Shown: positions 1 through 11,999, numbered from the stretch's first letter. The stretch: DNA of 64,000 bases from Hedera helix (GCA_947179155.2 OX359282.1:31421721-31485720), one strand, 5' to 3'. Notes: generated by a model not told the origin, from the letters alone. Numbers and translations: made by a program.

Positions 1-72
1 ATTTGATCCCCCTAACTCACATGAGTCACACCCCACAACTGTTGTTGTTTGGACTTTTTATTTTGTTGTCAT

Positions 73-102
<30 letters not shown>
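73..102. repeat. Poly-G homopolymer, 30 G
   Basis: An uninterrupted run of 30 G. Such runs are rare in AT-rich plant DNA, can form G-quadruplexes and are prone to length error in sequencing. The rest of 1-479 is AT-rich and shows no gene. Confidence 0.95.
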
Positions 103-103
<1 letters not shown>

Positions 104-479
104 AGACCACTTTGCATTAATTTTTGGTAAAATAGGAAAAATATATTCACGAATTAATAATTCCATAAAAAGATACTTTTAATTAGTCACCGCGGAAAAT
201 AATCCTAGTACCAGAAAAAAAAAACACTACAAATAATCCAAAATGTTGTATTTTTACTTAATAAAAGTAATTTTATGTGTAGTATAAACAATTGTCCTAA
301 TTAAAATAAGATGTTTTGTTTTTTGTCTAGTGTAGTTTAGATTTTAGAGTTAGTAAAATTTAAATCTTTTCGAAGTCGACCATTTAAAATATACTTTCTC
401 CGTCTTTCTTCAGAGAATTCTTGAAATATTATCATGTGGCGTTTTAAAAATATACAGTAGAGTTGACTATTTATATTTG

Positions 480-645
480 AGCTCACTACACATGTTGAAA
501 TGAGAACATATAATTTGTCTGAGGTATCACGTAACAATGTCTCAAGAGTACTGAATAATTTTTGCTCACTGCACATGTTGAAATGAGAATATATAATTCG
601 TTTGAGGTATCACGTGACAATATCTCAAGAGTACTGAATAATTTT
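480..645. repeat. Two-copy direct repeat, period about 83 bp
   Basis: Two adjacent copies run from GCTCACTACACATGTTG to GAGTACTGAATAATTTTT, with a few substitutions. The 3' motif of the unit recurs in diverged form near 41945, which suggests a fragment of a dispersed element. Short minus-strand open frames here are artefacts of the repeat. From 646 to 1436 I see only AT-rich sequence. Confidence 0.8.
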
Positions 646-1436
646 TCCTTCAAATGACGTCTCCAAAAATATACCATAGGTATAAAAAAAATTGTCTCTA
701 AAAGAATATGATAAAATAAATAAAATGAAGAGTAATTAAGGTCATTTAGTAGAGTTTATTAGTATAAAAATTAAAAATACTCATCATTTTATATAATCTC
801 GGTTACTAAGGATAAATTTAAATTTTTTTATTTTCTTTTATGTATTTTTATTTTTCTTAATATGTGTAAATTACATTTTACTCATTTTTTTGAGGATGTA
901 GGGAAGTAATAAATTATGACAAAAATGTTGGAACATCCAGAATGGTGTAACATCTCTATCCGGCCATCAAAAAAGAAAAATTAGAAGTTTAATTTATTTT
1001 TATTAATATAATAAAATTATTTGATCGGTAAAAGAACAGCATATATAACCTAAATTCTAAATTAGTAGTATGAGAAATTTTTAAAATAATTTTATATTTT
1101 TCAAGTTCATTTTTTACATTAATTAAAAACATAATGGGAGTGATATAGTGGTCAATCAATTAAGGAAGAAGGACTAATACTTGAGGTATTCAATGTCACT
1201 TTAGTCTAAAGTTAAAAACGCCATCTAGTTTAAAACGAATGGAATAAAAAAATATCTCTTATATCATAACGTATGTATTATTTTTTAAAAAAAATTAAAT
1301 TAAATTAAAGGACTTTCAAATTTTCTCAATTCATTATTATGGCTCACAAATTATTCCATTTTATTATAAAAGAATTACAGACTTTATCCAGTCTTTGACT
1401 TTTGTTTTATTTTGATTTCAAGTGACTATTTCAAAT

Positions 1437-1739
1437 GGGTTAAATCATTTTTTTTTTATTGAACTGAATTCCAATTTATATATGTATTATTGAATTGATT
1501 TTTTTTATAATCGCATCATTGGACTGAATTTTTTTTTATAAAATTTGAATCTTTCGTCCATTACTATTAAAATTTAACGGACTGATGACGTGACATATCA
1601 CATAAATAATTTAACATACATAAAATATGACGTGGCATTCCACGTAAACAATCCGCTAAATTTTAATAGTTATTGACAGAAAATTCAAATTTTGTAAAAA
1701 AAAATCAATTGAATGATACAATTATAAAAAAAATCAATT

Positions 1740-1800
<61 letters not shown>

Positions 1801-1835
1801 AGATTTATTTAAATAAAAAGAAAGTAATTTAACCC
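1437..1835. mobile_element. Fold-back (inverted repeat) MITE
   Basis: The block starts GGGTTAAATCATTTTT and ends AAAGTAATTTAACCC. Its two halves are long imperfect inverted repeats: the region around 1545-1590 (CGTCCATTACTATTAAAATTT) is mirrored near 1665-1690. A short central spacer contains TGACGTGGCATTCCACGT. Flanks TATTTCAAA and TATTCGAAA could be a degraded 9 bp target duplication, which would suggest a Mutator-type mobiliser; that assignment is inference. Confidence 0.65.
1744..1798. repeat. (AT)n microsatellite
   Basis: About 27 AT units within the 3' half of the fold-back element. From 1836 to 2403 I see AT-rich DNA with no gene. Confidence 0.95.
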
Positions 1836-2403
1836 TATTCGAAACTAATTTAAACAAATTATGGGCTTTAATTTTCAACCAACAATGATGAAACTTATGG
1901 ATTGACCACCCTACTAGTCGATGAAAGCTACTCCATTTTTCTTGATTTTCGTTTTTGTCATTATATGAAATCCAATATGCTTGGGGGGCAGAACAGAGAA
2001 AGTGTCACATCTTAGATAAACAATAAAAGAGAACATGAGTATAATATATATAAATATAAAACATGTATCACATCCACAAAGCTATGAGATTATAATTATA
2101 ATTCCCATGCATGCTAATATTATTAAAAAATCATCAAAGTTGAATAATTTAATTTGTATTGCATAATTTAAGTTTTGCTATTAAATATCTAACTTAATAA
2201 ACATTAACATAGTTTTAGTGATTATAATCAACTTCCTTTGTATAATATAGAAAGTGTTTTGTCACCTACTACATTAAGAATAACTACATACATTTTGAAC
2301 ATAACTGAGAAATTACTTGGCCAGTAATTTTTTGTGCCACTATTTACAGTGTGGCTCAAAGTTTTAAATTTTAAGTGAATGATTAAGGTTTATGTAATTA
2401 TTA

Positions 2404-3211
2404 GGTGGTGTTTGATAAAATTCTCTATTAAGATCTGAATAATTTAGACATCTGAATAATATAGAGCATCTGAATAGAATTGTATCTGAATGAAAAAATG
2501 TTGTTTGATAATCAATTTTTTCAGATGTCTGAACAACAGTATTTTACCATTTTAACCCTATGAACAATTGAACATAATAATAATAATAATTATTATTATT
2601 ATACTAATAATAATTATAATTAATAATAATAATTATAATAATAATAATATTAATTATAATAATAATTATTATTATAAAAATAATGATAATTATTATAAAA
2701 ATAATAATTATAATATTAATAATAGAGCTAATAATAATACTAATAATAATACTAATTATAATAAAAATTATGATAATAATTATTATAATAATAATAATCA
2801 TCATAATTATAATTATTATAATAATAATAATTATTATTATTATAAAAATAATAATAATAATAATTATAATATTAATAAAAATAATAATTATTATAATAAT
2901 AATTATACTAATAATAATTATAATTAATAATAATAATTATTATAAAAATAATAATAATTATATTAATAATAGTACTAATAATACTAATACTAATAATAAT
3001 AATAATATTTATAATAATAATAATCATAATTATAATAATAATAATCATAATTATAATAATAATAATAATAATAATTATTATTATTATTATAAAAATAATT
3101 ATAATATTAATAAAAATAATAATTATTATAATAATAATTATACTAATAATAATTATAATTAATAATTATTATTATTATTATAAAAATAATAATAATTATA
3201 ATATTAATATT

Positions 3212-3279
<68 letters not shown>

Positions 3280-3497
3280 GGGTTTGAGTGTTGGATATAA
3301 AAGGAATTTGTTAATATTGAAGAGGATATTTTTGTCCAAGTTCATTAAGATGCTCCTCTTAATGGTTTAGATTTGATTTTGTATCTCAACCATTTAGAGG
3401 CATTCAGATGTAATAAAAAAAAAACAAACAACTTTATTCCTCTTAGCGATTAAGAGACTGTCCATTAAGAGCCATTAAGACACAAACAAACAGCACC
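2404..3497. mobile_element. Tourist/Harbinger-type MITE with TTA duplication
   Basis: The left end GGTGGTGTTTGATAAA and the right end, read inverted as GGTGCTGTTTGTTTGTG, form terminal inverted repeats of the GG(N)nTGTTTG type known from PIF/Harbinger elements. TTA flanks both ends (2401-2403 and 3498-3500), matching that family's 3 bp target duplication. No transposase is present; the interior is mostly an expanded AAT-type repeat. The shorter element at 18868-19249 has similar ends and subterminal CTGAAT motifs and is probably a relative without the expansion. Confidence 0.8.
2574..3279. repeat. Long imperfect (AAT/ATT)n tract
   Basis: About 700 bp of almost pure A and T in a trinucleotide pattern, interrupted by inverted ATT/AAT blocks and rare G or C. 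A roughly 200 bp segment recurs internally. Asn/Ile/Tyr-rich open frames on both strands here are low-complexity artefacts, not genes. Confidence 0.95.
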
Positions 3498-3567
3498 TTA
3501 CTGTCTTAGGCTCTTAAGACCTTAGATGGCTTAATAAATCATGGTCCTGCAAAGGTAGGAGGCCAAA

Positions 3568-3653
3568 GGGGTGGTGGCGCAGTTGGCTAGCGCGTAGGTC
3601 TCATAGCTTATTGAGTGATCCTGAGGTCGAGAGTTCGAGCCTCTCTCACCCCA
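3568..3653 (+). tRNA. trnM-CAT (nuclear): Elongator tRNA-Met (CAT), with intron
   Basis: A complete cloverleaf can be read. The acceptor 5' strand GGGGTGG pairs with the 3' end TCACCCC plus discriminator A at 3653. The D stem is GCGC/GCGC, and the T arm contains GAGAG-TTCGAGC-CTCTC. Anticodon CAT lies at 3602-3604. A 12-base intron (3606-3617) sits one base after the anticodon, the canonical site; among plant nuclear tRNAs, elongator tRNA-Met and tRNA-Tyr are the ones known to carry introns. No CCA is encoded, as expected for a nuclear gene, and internal A and B boxes for RNA polymerase III are present. A T run near 3688 could act as terminator. The gene lies 71 bp beyond the Harbinger-type MITE and looks functional. 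Confidence 0.95.
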
Positions 3654-3656
3654 ATC

Positions 3657-3857
3657 TTTATTTTTGATAAATTATCCTTAAATTTTTTTTTTTGTTAAAA
3701 AATCTTTATTTGTGATTTATATTAATTTTTATTGTTTTAGAATTATAAATACATTTAATATTTATTTTTGATAAATTATCCTTAATTTTTTTTTTTGTTA
3801 AAAAATCTTTATTTGTGATTTATATTAATTTTTATTGTTTTAGAATTATAAATACAT
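3657..3857. repeat. Tandem duplication, period 104 bp
   Basis: Two nearly identical AT-rich copies, beginning TTTATTTTTGATAAATTATC at 3657 and again at 3761, directly behind the tRNA. They differ mainly in T-run length. From 3858 to 4336 no gene is seen. Confidence 0.9.
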
Positions 3858-4336
3858 TTTTGTTTTAATATTATTAATTGAATAAATTTTCTAAGATACC
3901 ATTACTTATTCTTAGTTTATTGATTATTATCATGTTATTTCTACTGCATTTCTAAGAAATACTGATTGATTCAACAAAGCCAAATAAATGCAAGTATGGA
4001 AAATGACAAATAGGGTTCGACAAAGTTACCTTTCTAGATTTTCACATTCCTTGATATTGGCTAAAACTATTTTATGTCAAAAAGTAAAGAAATGAACAGC
4101 TAGATCAAGAAAACTCTAGAAGTTTGGAGCCACATAAGGTTCAACATTCACACTGGGTTCATTCGCCCCGAGGTTCGAACCCTTTTTACGGGCCCCAAAT
4201 CACATTTTAATACTCACTCGTAAGTCGCGTTTAAGATATTTCAGAGGCTAAATCATGACAAACAAAGAATGGAGAGTTGAGATAAAAGAGATCTCTATAG
4301 GTTACATGGTATAAGGCTTATAACGTAAAGACTTTT

Positions 4337-5124
4337 TGTTGAGATACTAAGTGATAGTAAAGTTTCATATCGGAACACAGGGATAATTTTTGAGAACATA
4401 TATACTTTAATGGACCATAAACTTAATAGATTAACTTTTTGAGTCAATATATTATTTTAGATGAGCATATATATAAGTCGAATATTCTTAACAACAATTG
4501 GTATCAAAGGCATGTCTATGGGCTTGGGTCATGGGTATGGTATGGATTAATTGTGCATGATAGATGAAAATAATTCATTGAACAAGTGGTGTGGTGGATT
4601 GTTCTTATAGAGACTCTTAATTGACTCTTCATATGAGAAATTAAAGAGTGTGAGCTCGTTATTAGTGAGAGACGTGATGAACTAGACTCGATGAGTTATA
4701 GATATTGGATAAATGAATGTATTATCTGAGCAAGTGGTAGATTTTTCTCGGGAGACTCTTGGTGAATCAAATAAGAGATATTGAGAGATAAGTTCATTAA
4801 AATATAGAGACTTGACGGGCTTGGCAGAAGCTCTCGGTGGATTAAACAAGAGATAATAAAGATGATGACTCATCAACTAGAAGAAGTGATGAACTAATGC
4901 TAAAAAAAATATGGTTAAAAGTTCAAGAGGAGCTTGATATCGATGTGGATTGAGAGATAATGCGTTAAGGGGAAGATTGTTGAGATATCGTGTAATAATA
5001 AAGTCTCACAACGGAACACAAAAGGAAATAGTGAGAATATATATACTATAATAAAACATAAACTTTATAAGTTAACTTTTTGGTGAATAGATGAGTATAT
5101 ATAAATCAAATATTTTCAACACCA
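4337..5124 (+). mobile_element. TRIM-like miniature LTR retroelement
   Basis: Two direct repeats of about 150 bp, starting TGTTGAGATA at 4337-4496 and 4978-5124, flank a short interior with no coding capacity. Directly after the first repeat lies TGGTATCAAAGGC (from 4499), resembling the initiator tRNA-Met primer-binding site TGGTATCAGAGC. Directly before the second lies a purine tract AAGGGGAAGA. That order (LTR, PBS, non-coding interior, PPT, LTR) defines terminal-repeat retrotransposons in miniature. The LTRs have diverged visibly, and the target duplication is not clean, so the insertion is old and the ends are uncertain by a few bases. Confidence 0.75.
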
Positions 5125-5850
5125 TCCTTTTTTATAACGTAACAAAGGGAATAACTTGATGGTTAGAATAATGAGAGGATTCATACTTGACAATGCTAAA
5201 ACGAAAATAAAAGAGGGTTCATTGGACTATGTGACTTAAAGTTACATTCACGACACGTTAATTACTAAATAACAATCGTTCTTTTTAAATAGGAAACTAA
5301 TATTTTCACATGTAGGATTTACATAAGAACCAATCATGTCCCTCCACGATAGTTAATATGTGAGCTTTACATATAAAAATATCAAAAACTGTTATGAAAA
5401 TATCAATTTCCTTTTAAATACCCTCTCATCTATAAATAAGGAATTGTTGAACCTTCACTCTCTCATATTTTATAAGTGTTATTTGTGTGTTATTCTTCTC
5501 AGATTGTTAATTATCTTACTAATTTCTATTATCTTCAACCAACCAAAACCCTAGTTCTGATTTCCTCATTTACAAAAATCATATTTCAATATGTGTTGTC
5601 TAATAAATCTTACACATTGGCTTTATACAAGTATAATGTTTTGGCTCATAATTTTTTCTTGTTTATTAAACTTTTGTTATTAGTTGGAAAAAAAAGGACA
5701 AAAATACACATGGAGAAAATATAAAGAAATAAATCTAAAAAATTATTTAGGCTTTTTAATCACTCATTAAATCACATTTTAACATTGGTTTCGGGTTAAA
5801 TTTTAAAAATATCAATAACTAGACTTTCGTTTATTAAGAAATAAATAATA

Positions 5851-6118
5851 CTCATTCCATTACAGGATAAAAGTTTTTATTATTAATTTAAGTAGTCTCA
5901 AGTTAAATGTTTACTTACCTTAAATAATTTTTTTTTTTATAATAATTTACTTATAATATCCATAATATTAATTGTTATATTTATATTCTCTATGCATATT
6001 TATGAAGTATTATTAGTCGGTATAAAAAATTATATAATTAAATAAAAATTTAAATATTATTTTTTTTTTAATATATGCAAAAGGTCCACCATAAATTTTA
6101 TGCCGGAAAGCGAGGGAG
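5851..6118. mobile_element. Stowaway-type MITE
   Basis: The left end CTCATTCCATTACAGGATAA and the right end, inverted CTCCCTCGCTTTCCGGCATAA, resemble the Stowaway CTCCCTCCGTCCC consensus. TA flanks both sides (5849-5850 and 6119-6120). About 268 bp and non-coding. From 6119 to 7753 I see AT-rich DNA with no recognisable gene; a lone Stowaway-like end occurs near 6818. Confidence 0.7.
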
Positions 6119-7753
6119 TAACACTTTTTACATTCTTTTCATTATGTTTATTTTTTCCAAGGCCTTTTCCATGACTTTCCATATTAGACTGAATATAGAA
6201 ATACTCCTATCAATATGAACCCGGAGGAATTCAGAATCTCTTCTTCCTAGCTAATGTCTACACCATGTTTCTTCCCCCCTCCACTGGCTGGGCTTTCTCA
6301 TGCCGCCATCAAGGTATAAAATACTCGTTCAAAGTTCATTTTATAACTTGCAGCAGTAAGTGTTTGTATATAGATATATTACGTGATATTGAAATTAACA
6401 ATCCTCGTGTCAAATACTTATTATCAGACGCGTCATAATTTATATATTCAATTTCTCACATTTCCCATTTTGGAAATTGAAATATTGTTGTTTATTGTAG
6501 CAGTCTGTTGCCATTGTTTATATCTTTCTCAATTGTGCTTGTTTTGTGACTGATTAGGGTAGAACTGCCATAAGGATTTATTTATTTATTTTTAAAAAAA
6601 TATGTGAATAAACTAAACCCTAATTTGCTTTTCCATTTCGAAGAAATTTTTCATTTACGATTATGAAATTTTACCTCACTTGGTGGAGCTAATTAATATG
6701 ATTTGAGAGCAACTCAAGTAGAAGACGTGTAGAGTATAAGATTCTGGGTTGATTGGTTTGAACCTTCAAGGTTATGCTCATGGCTGTGTTGCCTCGTGAT
6801 AAACACAAAAAATATATTCCTTCCATTCCAAAATATAAAATCAAGTTTGAATTTTCAAAAGTCTATATGAGATATTTTCAAATTCAACTCGTGATTCATT
6901 TTACTTTTGAAAATACTAAATATTGTAATTACTAGTAGTTTTTACATAGTATATAATTTTTATAGGGGAGCAAACTATTTCTACATGTATTTTTGTTAGT
7001 TTCACCTGGCCTCTTCTCACATGAGAATGGTGTGGGTCCCACTTTGAGATGGGAACATGTGGAGCTAAGAAAAAACACGTGTAAATATCATTTCCCCTTT
7101 TATAATTGTGTTGTCCAAAAAAATATAAGAATTCATATCAATTTTGAATCTGAAAATATCTAAAATTGACTTAGAAAAATCAATATTAGTCTTATAACTG
7201 AGAACAAATGGATATGTGAAAGAAGGTAAAAACGAAATTGTAACTCCACAAATCCACCTACATATAGATATGAGCAGGGTTTTTATTTTCATTAACTCAT
7301 TAGGGAAAACTTTGATGTAGGATGAGGTTTAGAAGGGTTTCAGGATCAGGTAAATGAGTAAAAATAAGGGAAAAAGGAAGAACAATAAAACCCAATGGCG
7401 AGAGCCAATCTCTAATCAATCAATATACTAAATTATGTCTTTCAACAATAAATTACATCACTTTATGTAGACTACTGAGCCTAATTATACTATAATTTAA
7501 ATAACCTAATTTAACAACGAAACAACTCCTAATGCTAATCTAAAATAACCTACTACCATAATTAAAAGGTATACATTAAATACAAACAGATGACTAGCTA
7601 AATAACAATTTGGGAACAATAAATGTACCTGTTGACTGTTGTGAGTAAATGATGCTAATGATCTAATTCTTTGGCAATACATCACACTTGGTTATGAGCA
7701 TGACAACTATATACTAGTCAAATATTCGGGTCCTATTTTGTACTTTTTAAAAG

Positions 7754-7849
7754 AGTGGTTAGGTTAGTCGGTGGACTTGGCGCTTTTGACGGTAGCAGCC
7801 ACCAGGTTTCTAGAATGTGGACCGTAGAAAATTGGTTAATCAGCCGCTA
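7754..7849. repeat. Inverted-repeat block, copy 1 (diverged)
   Basis: Arms AGTGGTTAGG and TTGGTTAATCAGCCGCT surround a GGTAGCAGCCACC core. This is the most diverged copy of a block that recurs six more times before 16.9 kb. It is followed to about 8045 by the common downstream sequence that includes TATGTTGTCGATG. Confidence 0.7.
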
Positions 7850-9255
7850 AGTTTATAACTATGGGTTTATACTCATAAGGAGGTTTATGAGCTATTATGT
7901 TGTCGATGAATGACAAAGAGAAAGGGAGTTTGGTTTTGTACATCTTTTCATTTACATTCATTTGGTTGCTAAAAGTACGAGCAAGTTTGAGGAATACATA
8001 TGTTATACCATCATAGTATCTATAGGAACTAAGAAATAACATTACGTCTTATTCTTATAAAGATTTGAGTAGGAAACACTAAGGAAAAGTACACAGTGTT
8101 GGTAAATGAAGCTAACAATGTTATCACCTGTTTGACATAACCTTATTCATTACTCGCATGACAATATTAGTATATGTAAATAAATTAGCAAATTTATAAT
8201 CAACCTATGTTCTGAACTACTATGTTTTCTTTATTATATGAGGGTAAAAGATGAAGCCACCACCACCATTCTTCTTCTTCTTGTTCTCCTTTTTATCAGG
8301 ATTCAAGTTATGGTAACGGATTTTTCACTTTTCAAATATCATTGTGTTGAAATGTGATTGCAAGTGAACTTCCATATTATTTGACAAAAGCATTATACCA
8401 CGGTATGCTGATGTCTGTAGTCTTTTATATCACGTAGCCCCAATTAGATATTAAACAGTTCTATCATTTATAAAATCCATGAAACAAGATGTGTGATTTC
8501 TTTTTTATGGTTGTAGTTTGCCTTTGCAGTTGTTATGGAGAAAAATACTTTTCTTGATGAATGATGTGAATTGCAACTTTTTAAGAGGTTGAGGGAGGGT
8601 TGTGTTTCATATTATTATAGATGTTCGCCCTTTGTTAAACTCTTAATATTTCTCCAGTTTTGGGTTTTACGAGGATTTCTTTGATAGTTTTGGGAAAATT
8701 AAGAGATACGTTTCATAATTCTAAGATGATTTGTCAGCTTAGTTTCTTGTATCATCTATTTTTCTGGTTAAAATTTTCTTCTTTTAATCAAAAGGATTAT
8801 GCAAGAATATCTACATCGATTTGAATTAGGAATATACTGGTTTAATTTTCTTCTATTTTTTTCATTTGACGGTGGCATCCACCAGTTTTTTTGGATGTGG
8901 AACGTGGCAAACGACCTAACCAATCACTCAGCTTTGGATTACGGATCTATGCTTATAAGGAGGTTTATGAGCAAATATGTTGTCGATGTGGGACAAAGAG
9001 TAGGGGAGTTCTATGTTGTACATCTTTTCATGTACATTCTTGGGGTTGCGAAAAGTAGGAGTATGTTTGAGAAACACTTGTGTTATGCTAGTAGAGTATT
9101 TATGGAAACTAAAGACAAGACTGTGTGATTCTTAAATAGGTTTGAGCTGCAAACCATAAGGAAAAGTATTTGATATTCGTTTACTACTTATTTGACATAA
9201 TCCAATTGATCACTAGCATAGTAGCACGACAATTATATGAAAATAAATTACCAAA
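7850..9255. repeat. Noncoding repeat unit, two copies
   Basis: Contains sequence repeated at 12000-13060, 13080-13950, 14520-14830 and 15650-16720. Recognisable stations are CATTGTGTTGAAATGTGATTG, ACGGTATGCTGATGTC, a TTTGCCTTTGCAG stretch, and after the inverted-repeat core (8869-8930 here, left arm missing) TAAGGAGGTTTATGAGC and TGTTGTCGATGTGGGACAAA. A 109-codon open frame at 8799-9128 exists only in this copy. Other copies carry indels and stops, so I do not call it a gene. Confidence 0.7.
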
Positions 9256-9330
9256 TTATGATGAACCATTATTCTTAAGCACTAAACTCTTAATATTCTG
9301 ATGTAATTTTATTGTTTTCAAAAAAGTAAA

Positions 9331-9444
9331 AAGTGGTTGGGTAAGTCGACGTTTTATTATTTTTGATCTTTTATTTTTATTTGACTGTGGCAACCACCAG
9401 TTTTTTTGAACGTGGAACGTGGAAATCGGCCTAACCAACCACTT
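9331..9444. repeat. Inverted-repeat block, copy 3
   Basis: Left arm AAGTGGTTGGGTAAGTCGAC and right arm CGGCCTAACCAACCACTT are inverted repeats. The core here is GTGGCAACCAC. It marks the left part of a segment duplicated at 16718-18345. Confidence 0.8.
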
Positions 9445-9789
9445 AGCTTAGGATTATGGATATATGCTTAAATGGAGGTTTATGAGCTAATATTTAGTTG
9501 ATGTGGGACAAAGAGTAAGAGAGTTCTATTTTATAAATGTGCCAAATACTTCAAACTAAGATTGAGGTGTCAAAAAAATAAAATATAAAGAATAAAAAAT
9601 TGATGTGGTGGTTTGAATGTGTTATACTCTTACCACATCATGTAACATTCATTTCTTAGTGGTTGTTATTTATTTCTTATGGAATTATTTCCAGCTATCT
9701 AAGTTGTAGTTTTAACTCAACCTCACAAGGTTTTAATTACTTATTTTATCTTCTTAACATCACAATTTCAGGATTCATATTACAAGTTA

Positions 9790-9900
9790 ACAAAGGGGGA
9801 TCCGATATCAAAGATCACCATGGCTTACAAATGGACTTGAAATGGCCGAGAGGCTTAATAGGTAATCTTGAAAGTATTCTGACAAGAATGTCATGAGTAG
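9790..9900 (-). pseudogene. F-box domain fragment
   Basis: Read on the minus strand this gives an F-box amino end (DILVRILSRLP, then GHFKSICKPW), closely resembling the start of the longer F-box pseudogene at 10447-11560. A stop follows the KPW, and no FBA domain follows, so this is a fragment. F-box proteins are substrate adaptors of SCF ubiquitin ligases. The region 9901-10440 has no gene; it matches 17275-17770, showing that the fragment and its flank were duplicated together. Confidence 0.7.
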
Positions 9901-10446
9901 TTTAGCACTTTCCTTTTCAGTCTAGCACTACCCCAAACCTTCTGCTTCCGAATGTGTGCAGCATACTGTGTTTGAATCTGTCAAATAAGTAATTCTAGTT
10001 ATTGTAATGGCATTGTCTATGTATCTTCTTAAGGGTACGAATTTTCTATATATCTGTATCTTCTGAAGGGTGCTCTTTGTATGCGTCAAATAAGCAAATG
10101 TTATTTATATGTAGTTGAGTATATCATTTGCTTTTAAAAAGATTCATAAGTTGCCGAAAACTTGACCTGTACATCGTTGGTTTAGGCAATTTCCTTGTAG
10201 GAATTGGAAAACTTTGTAGTTCTCACCAATATTTTGTTGGATTTTACCATATTGTTATTCTCTTAAATCTTTAGTTGGATTCTTTCATTATGTAGCACAT
10301 GAAGTAGTAAAGCAGCTAATGTTACAACTTTGAATAATTGGATGCAGTTGAAGTAGAATTACAAAACATATCTCTTTGGTTCCCCTGAAAGTTTCTTATC
10401 ATCCTTTTTATTTAATTAATCTCTCAATTTTCAGCCATGGGAGAGA

Positions 10447-11560
10447 TTAAACTCTCTGCATATACAGTCCAGTCTCAATCTTCACATGGATACTTGAGTT
10501 CCTACATGTATTTTCCTTAGGATTATACCTTACCGGTTTATTTCCATCAACATCAACTATAAATTCACCATTCTTGGTAAAATAAACTGGTATCAAGTAA
10601 TGGATGTACTCGAATTCAATCCGTCTCAAGATTATCAACTCAAGATGCATCAACCCCATATTCTTTCATTATCCATACCTCAACATTAGCGCCCTGATCC
10701 CGTAGCAAAGTAAAGAAAGGCATTCTCCCAAGTTCGATAAAGTATGAAATTTGACACCATGCTTATCACAAAGATCAGGCTTTGAGAATTCTCTGAATTT
10801 CTCAATTGCCAAATCAAGAAAAACAATGACCTCATGTTTAGTAGAATCTGTACAAATTCGACTTCCCTGCCAATGAAGAGCTCCATTCAGAAATATTCCA
10901 GGCTCTTGTTCAATACTTATTTGATTATCGATTCCTTCCATTAATCTCCAAGAGTTATCTTTCAGATTTAATACCTCAACTTTGGTTTCATCAAGAGTCT
11001 CTACTTGTGCAGCACAGACTAACTTTGTGGTCATCAATCGATGAATCATGACCAAATCCGTAGAAGAATTTATCTTTGAGGGAAAAACTCTGTTTTATCT
11101 TTGGGGGAAAAACTCTGTAGTTGTGGCAAATCCCTGAAGATTTTAGTAGTTGGATTCCATACTATAATGGATTCTGAATGATATAACAAGCAAATCAAGC
11201 CATTGCAAGATCCCACAATATCGGCATCCTCTTTCGGATAGCTCAAAGGATAAGCAAGCTCAACTATAGCATTATCACTATTGAAATCTATATATGATGG
11301 TGACTCATGATCTAGTGAATGAAAAGAACTAAATGTTAAAATCCTAAAATGATTGGCATTAGGGTTTGAAATTGTGTGATTAAGTTGAAATTTAACAAAT
11401 AATTGGAGATTAAAGATTGCCATAACTCGCAAACGGACTTAAATTGCCCTAGAGACTTGGCAGGTAATCTTGAAATTATGTCCACAAGAATGTCTTGTGG
11501 AAGATTTGGATTTTGAATCCTTTTCATCAGGCCAATCTTGTAGTTGTCATTACAACTCAT
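10447..11560 (-). pseudogene. F-box / FBA-type protein pseudogene
   Basis: The minus strand from ATG 11560 encodes an F-box (NLPQDILVDIISRLPAKSL, about residues 18-36), then VKFQLNH, GSCNGLICLL, WNPTTK, then an F-box-associated region (LNGALHW, VIVFLDL, and at the carboxyl end FEYIHYLIPVYFTKNGEF). This order is typical of plant F-box/FBA_1 proteins, which recruit targets to SCF ubiquitin ligases. The frame is broken at least four times: near 11400 after the F-box, at a 25 bp tandem duplication (11071-11119, ATCTTTGRGGGAAAAACTCTG), near 11020, and near 10665. No single long product is possible without correction, so I call a pseudogene. It is the most complete of four related pieces in the window. 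Confidence 0.85.
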
Positions 11561-11599
11561 CTTTATATAAGCAATTGAAAGGGAAAAAACCCTATATGT

Positions 11600-11999
11600 A
11601 TTACCCAGAAAGCTTCCCTTGTTTCAAGTGTGCATAGTACGCAACTTGAAATGGTCCAAGTCAATAATGTAAATGTCAATAGGATATTAATTAATAGTGG
11701 CATTAAAGTCAAATTGACATATTTTTAAATTGATTTATTTAACTTTATAACTAGTAGTTTAATTTTCTTTTTAAATTGTAGTATTGTCTATCTCTATTAG
11801 TAAAGCGGGAGGAAAAAGTAATCGTTTTTGGTGTAAACAATTTGCTAAAGCATTTTTTGTTTCTCTTTTTATCCTTTCCATTCCTATTAATTCTCTCAAA
11901 CTAAAAAGTAATTAGTTTTTCATTCCTACCTTCTCTCTCCCACTCTTATTTTTTCTCACCCTTTTAGTACTTTTATTTTAAATCACACATGTAGTATGT
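11600..11999. other. Intergenic, no feature seen
   Basis: AT-rich sequence upstream of the F-box pseudogene; nothing recognisable. Confidence 0.5.

Noticed and set aside
2568..3162. Asn/Ile/Tyr-rich open frames of 119 and 159 codons
   Set aside because: Pure products of the AAT/ATT repeat; no coding signal.
4145..4200. Second tRNA suggested by GAGGTTCGAACCC near 4171
   Set aside because: A B-box-like motif, but no matching acceptor, D or anticodon stems could be folded around it.
8799..9128. 109-codon plus-strand open frame
   Set aside because: It overlaps a noncoding unit repeated several times in the locus. The other copies have shifts and stops at different places, and no domain is recognisable.
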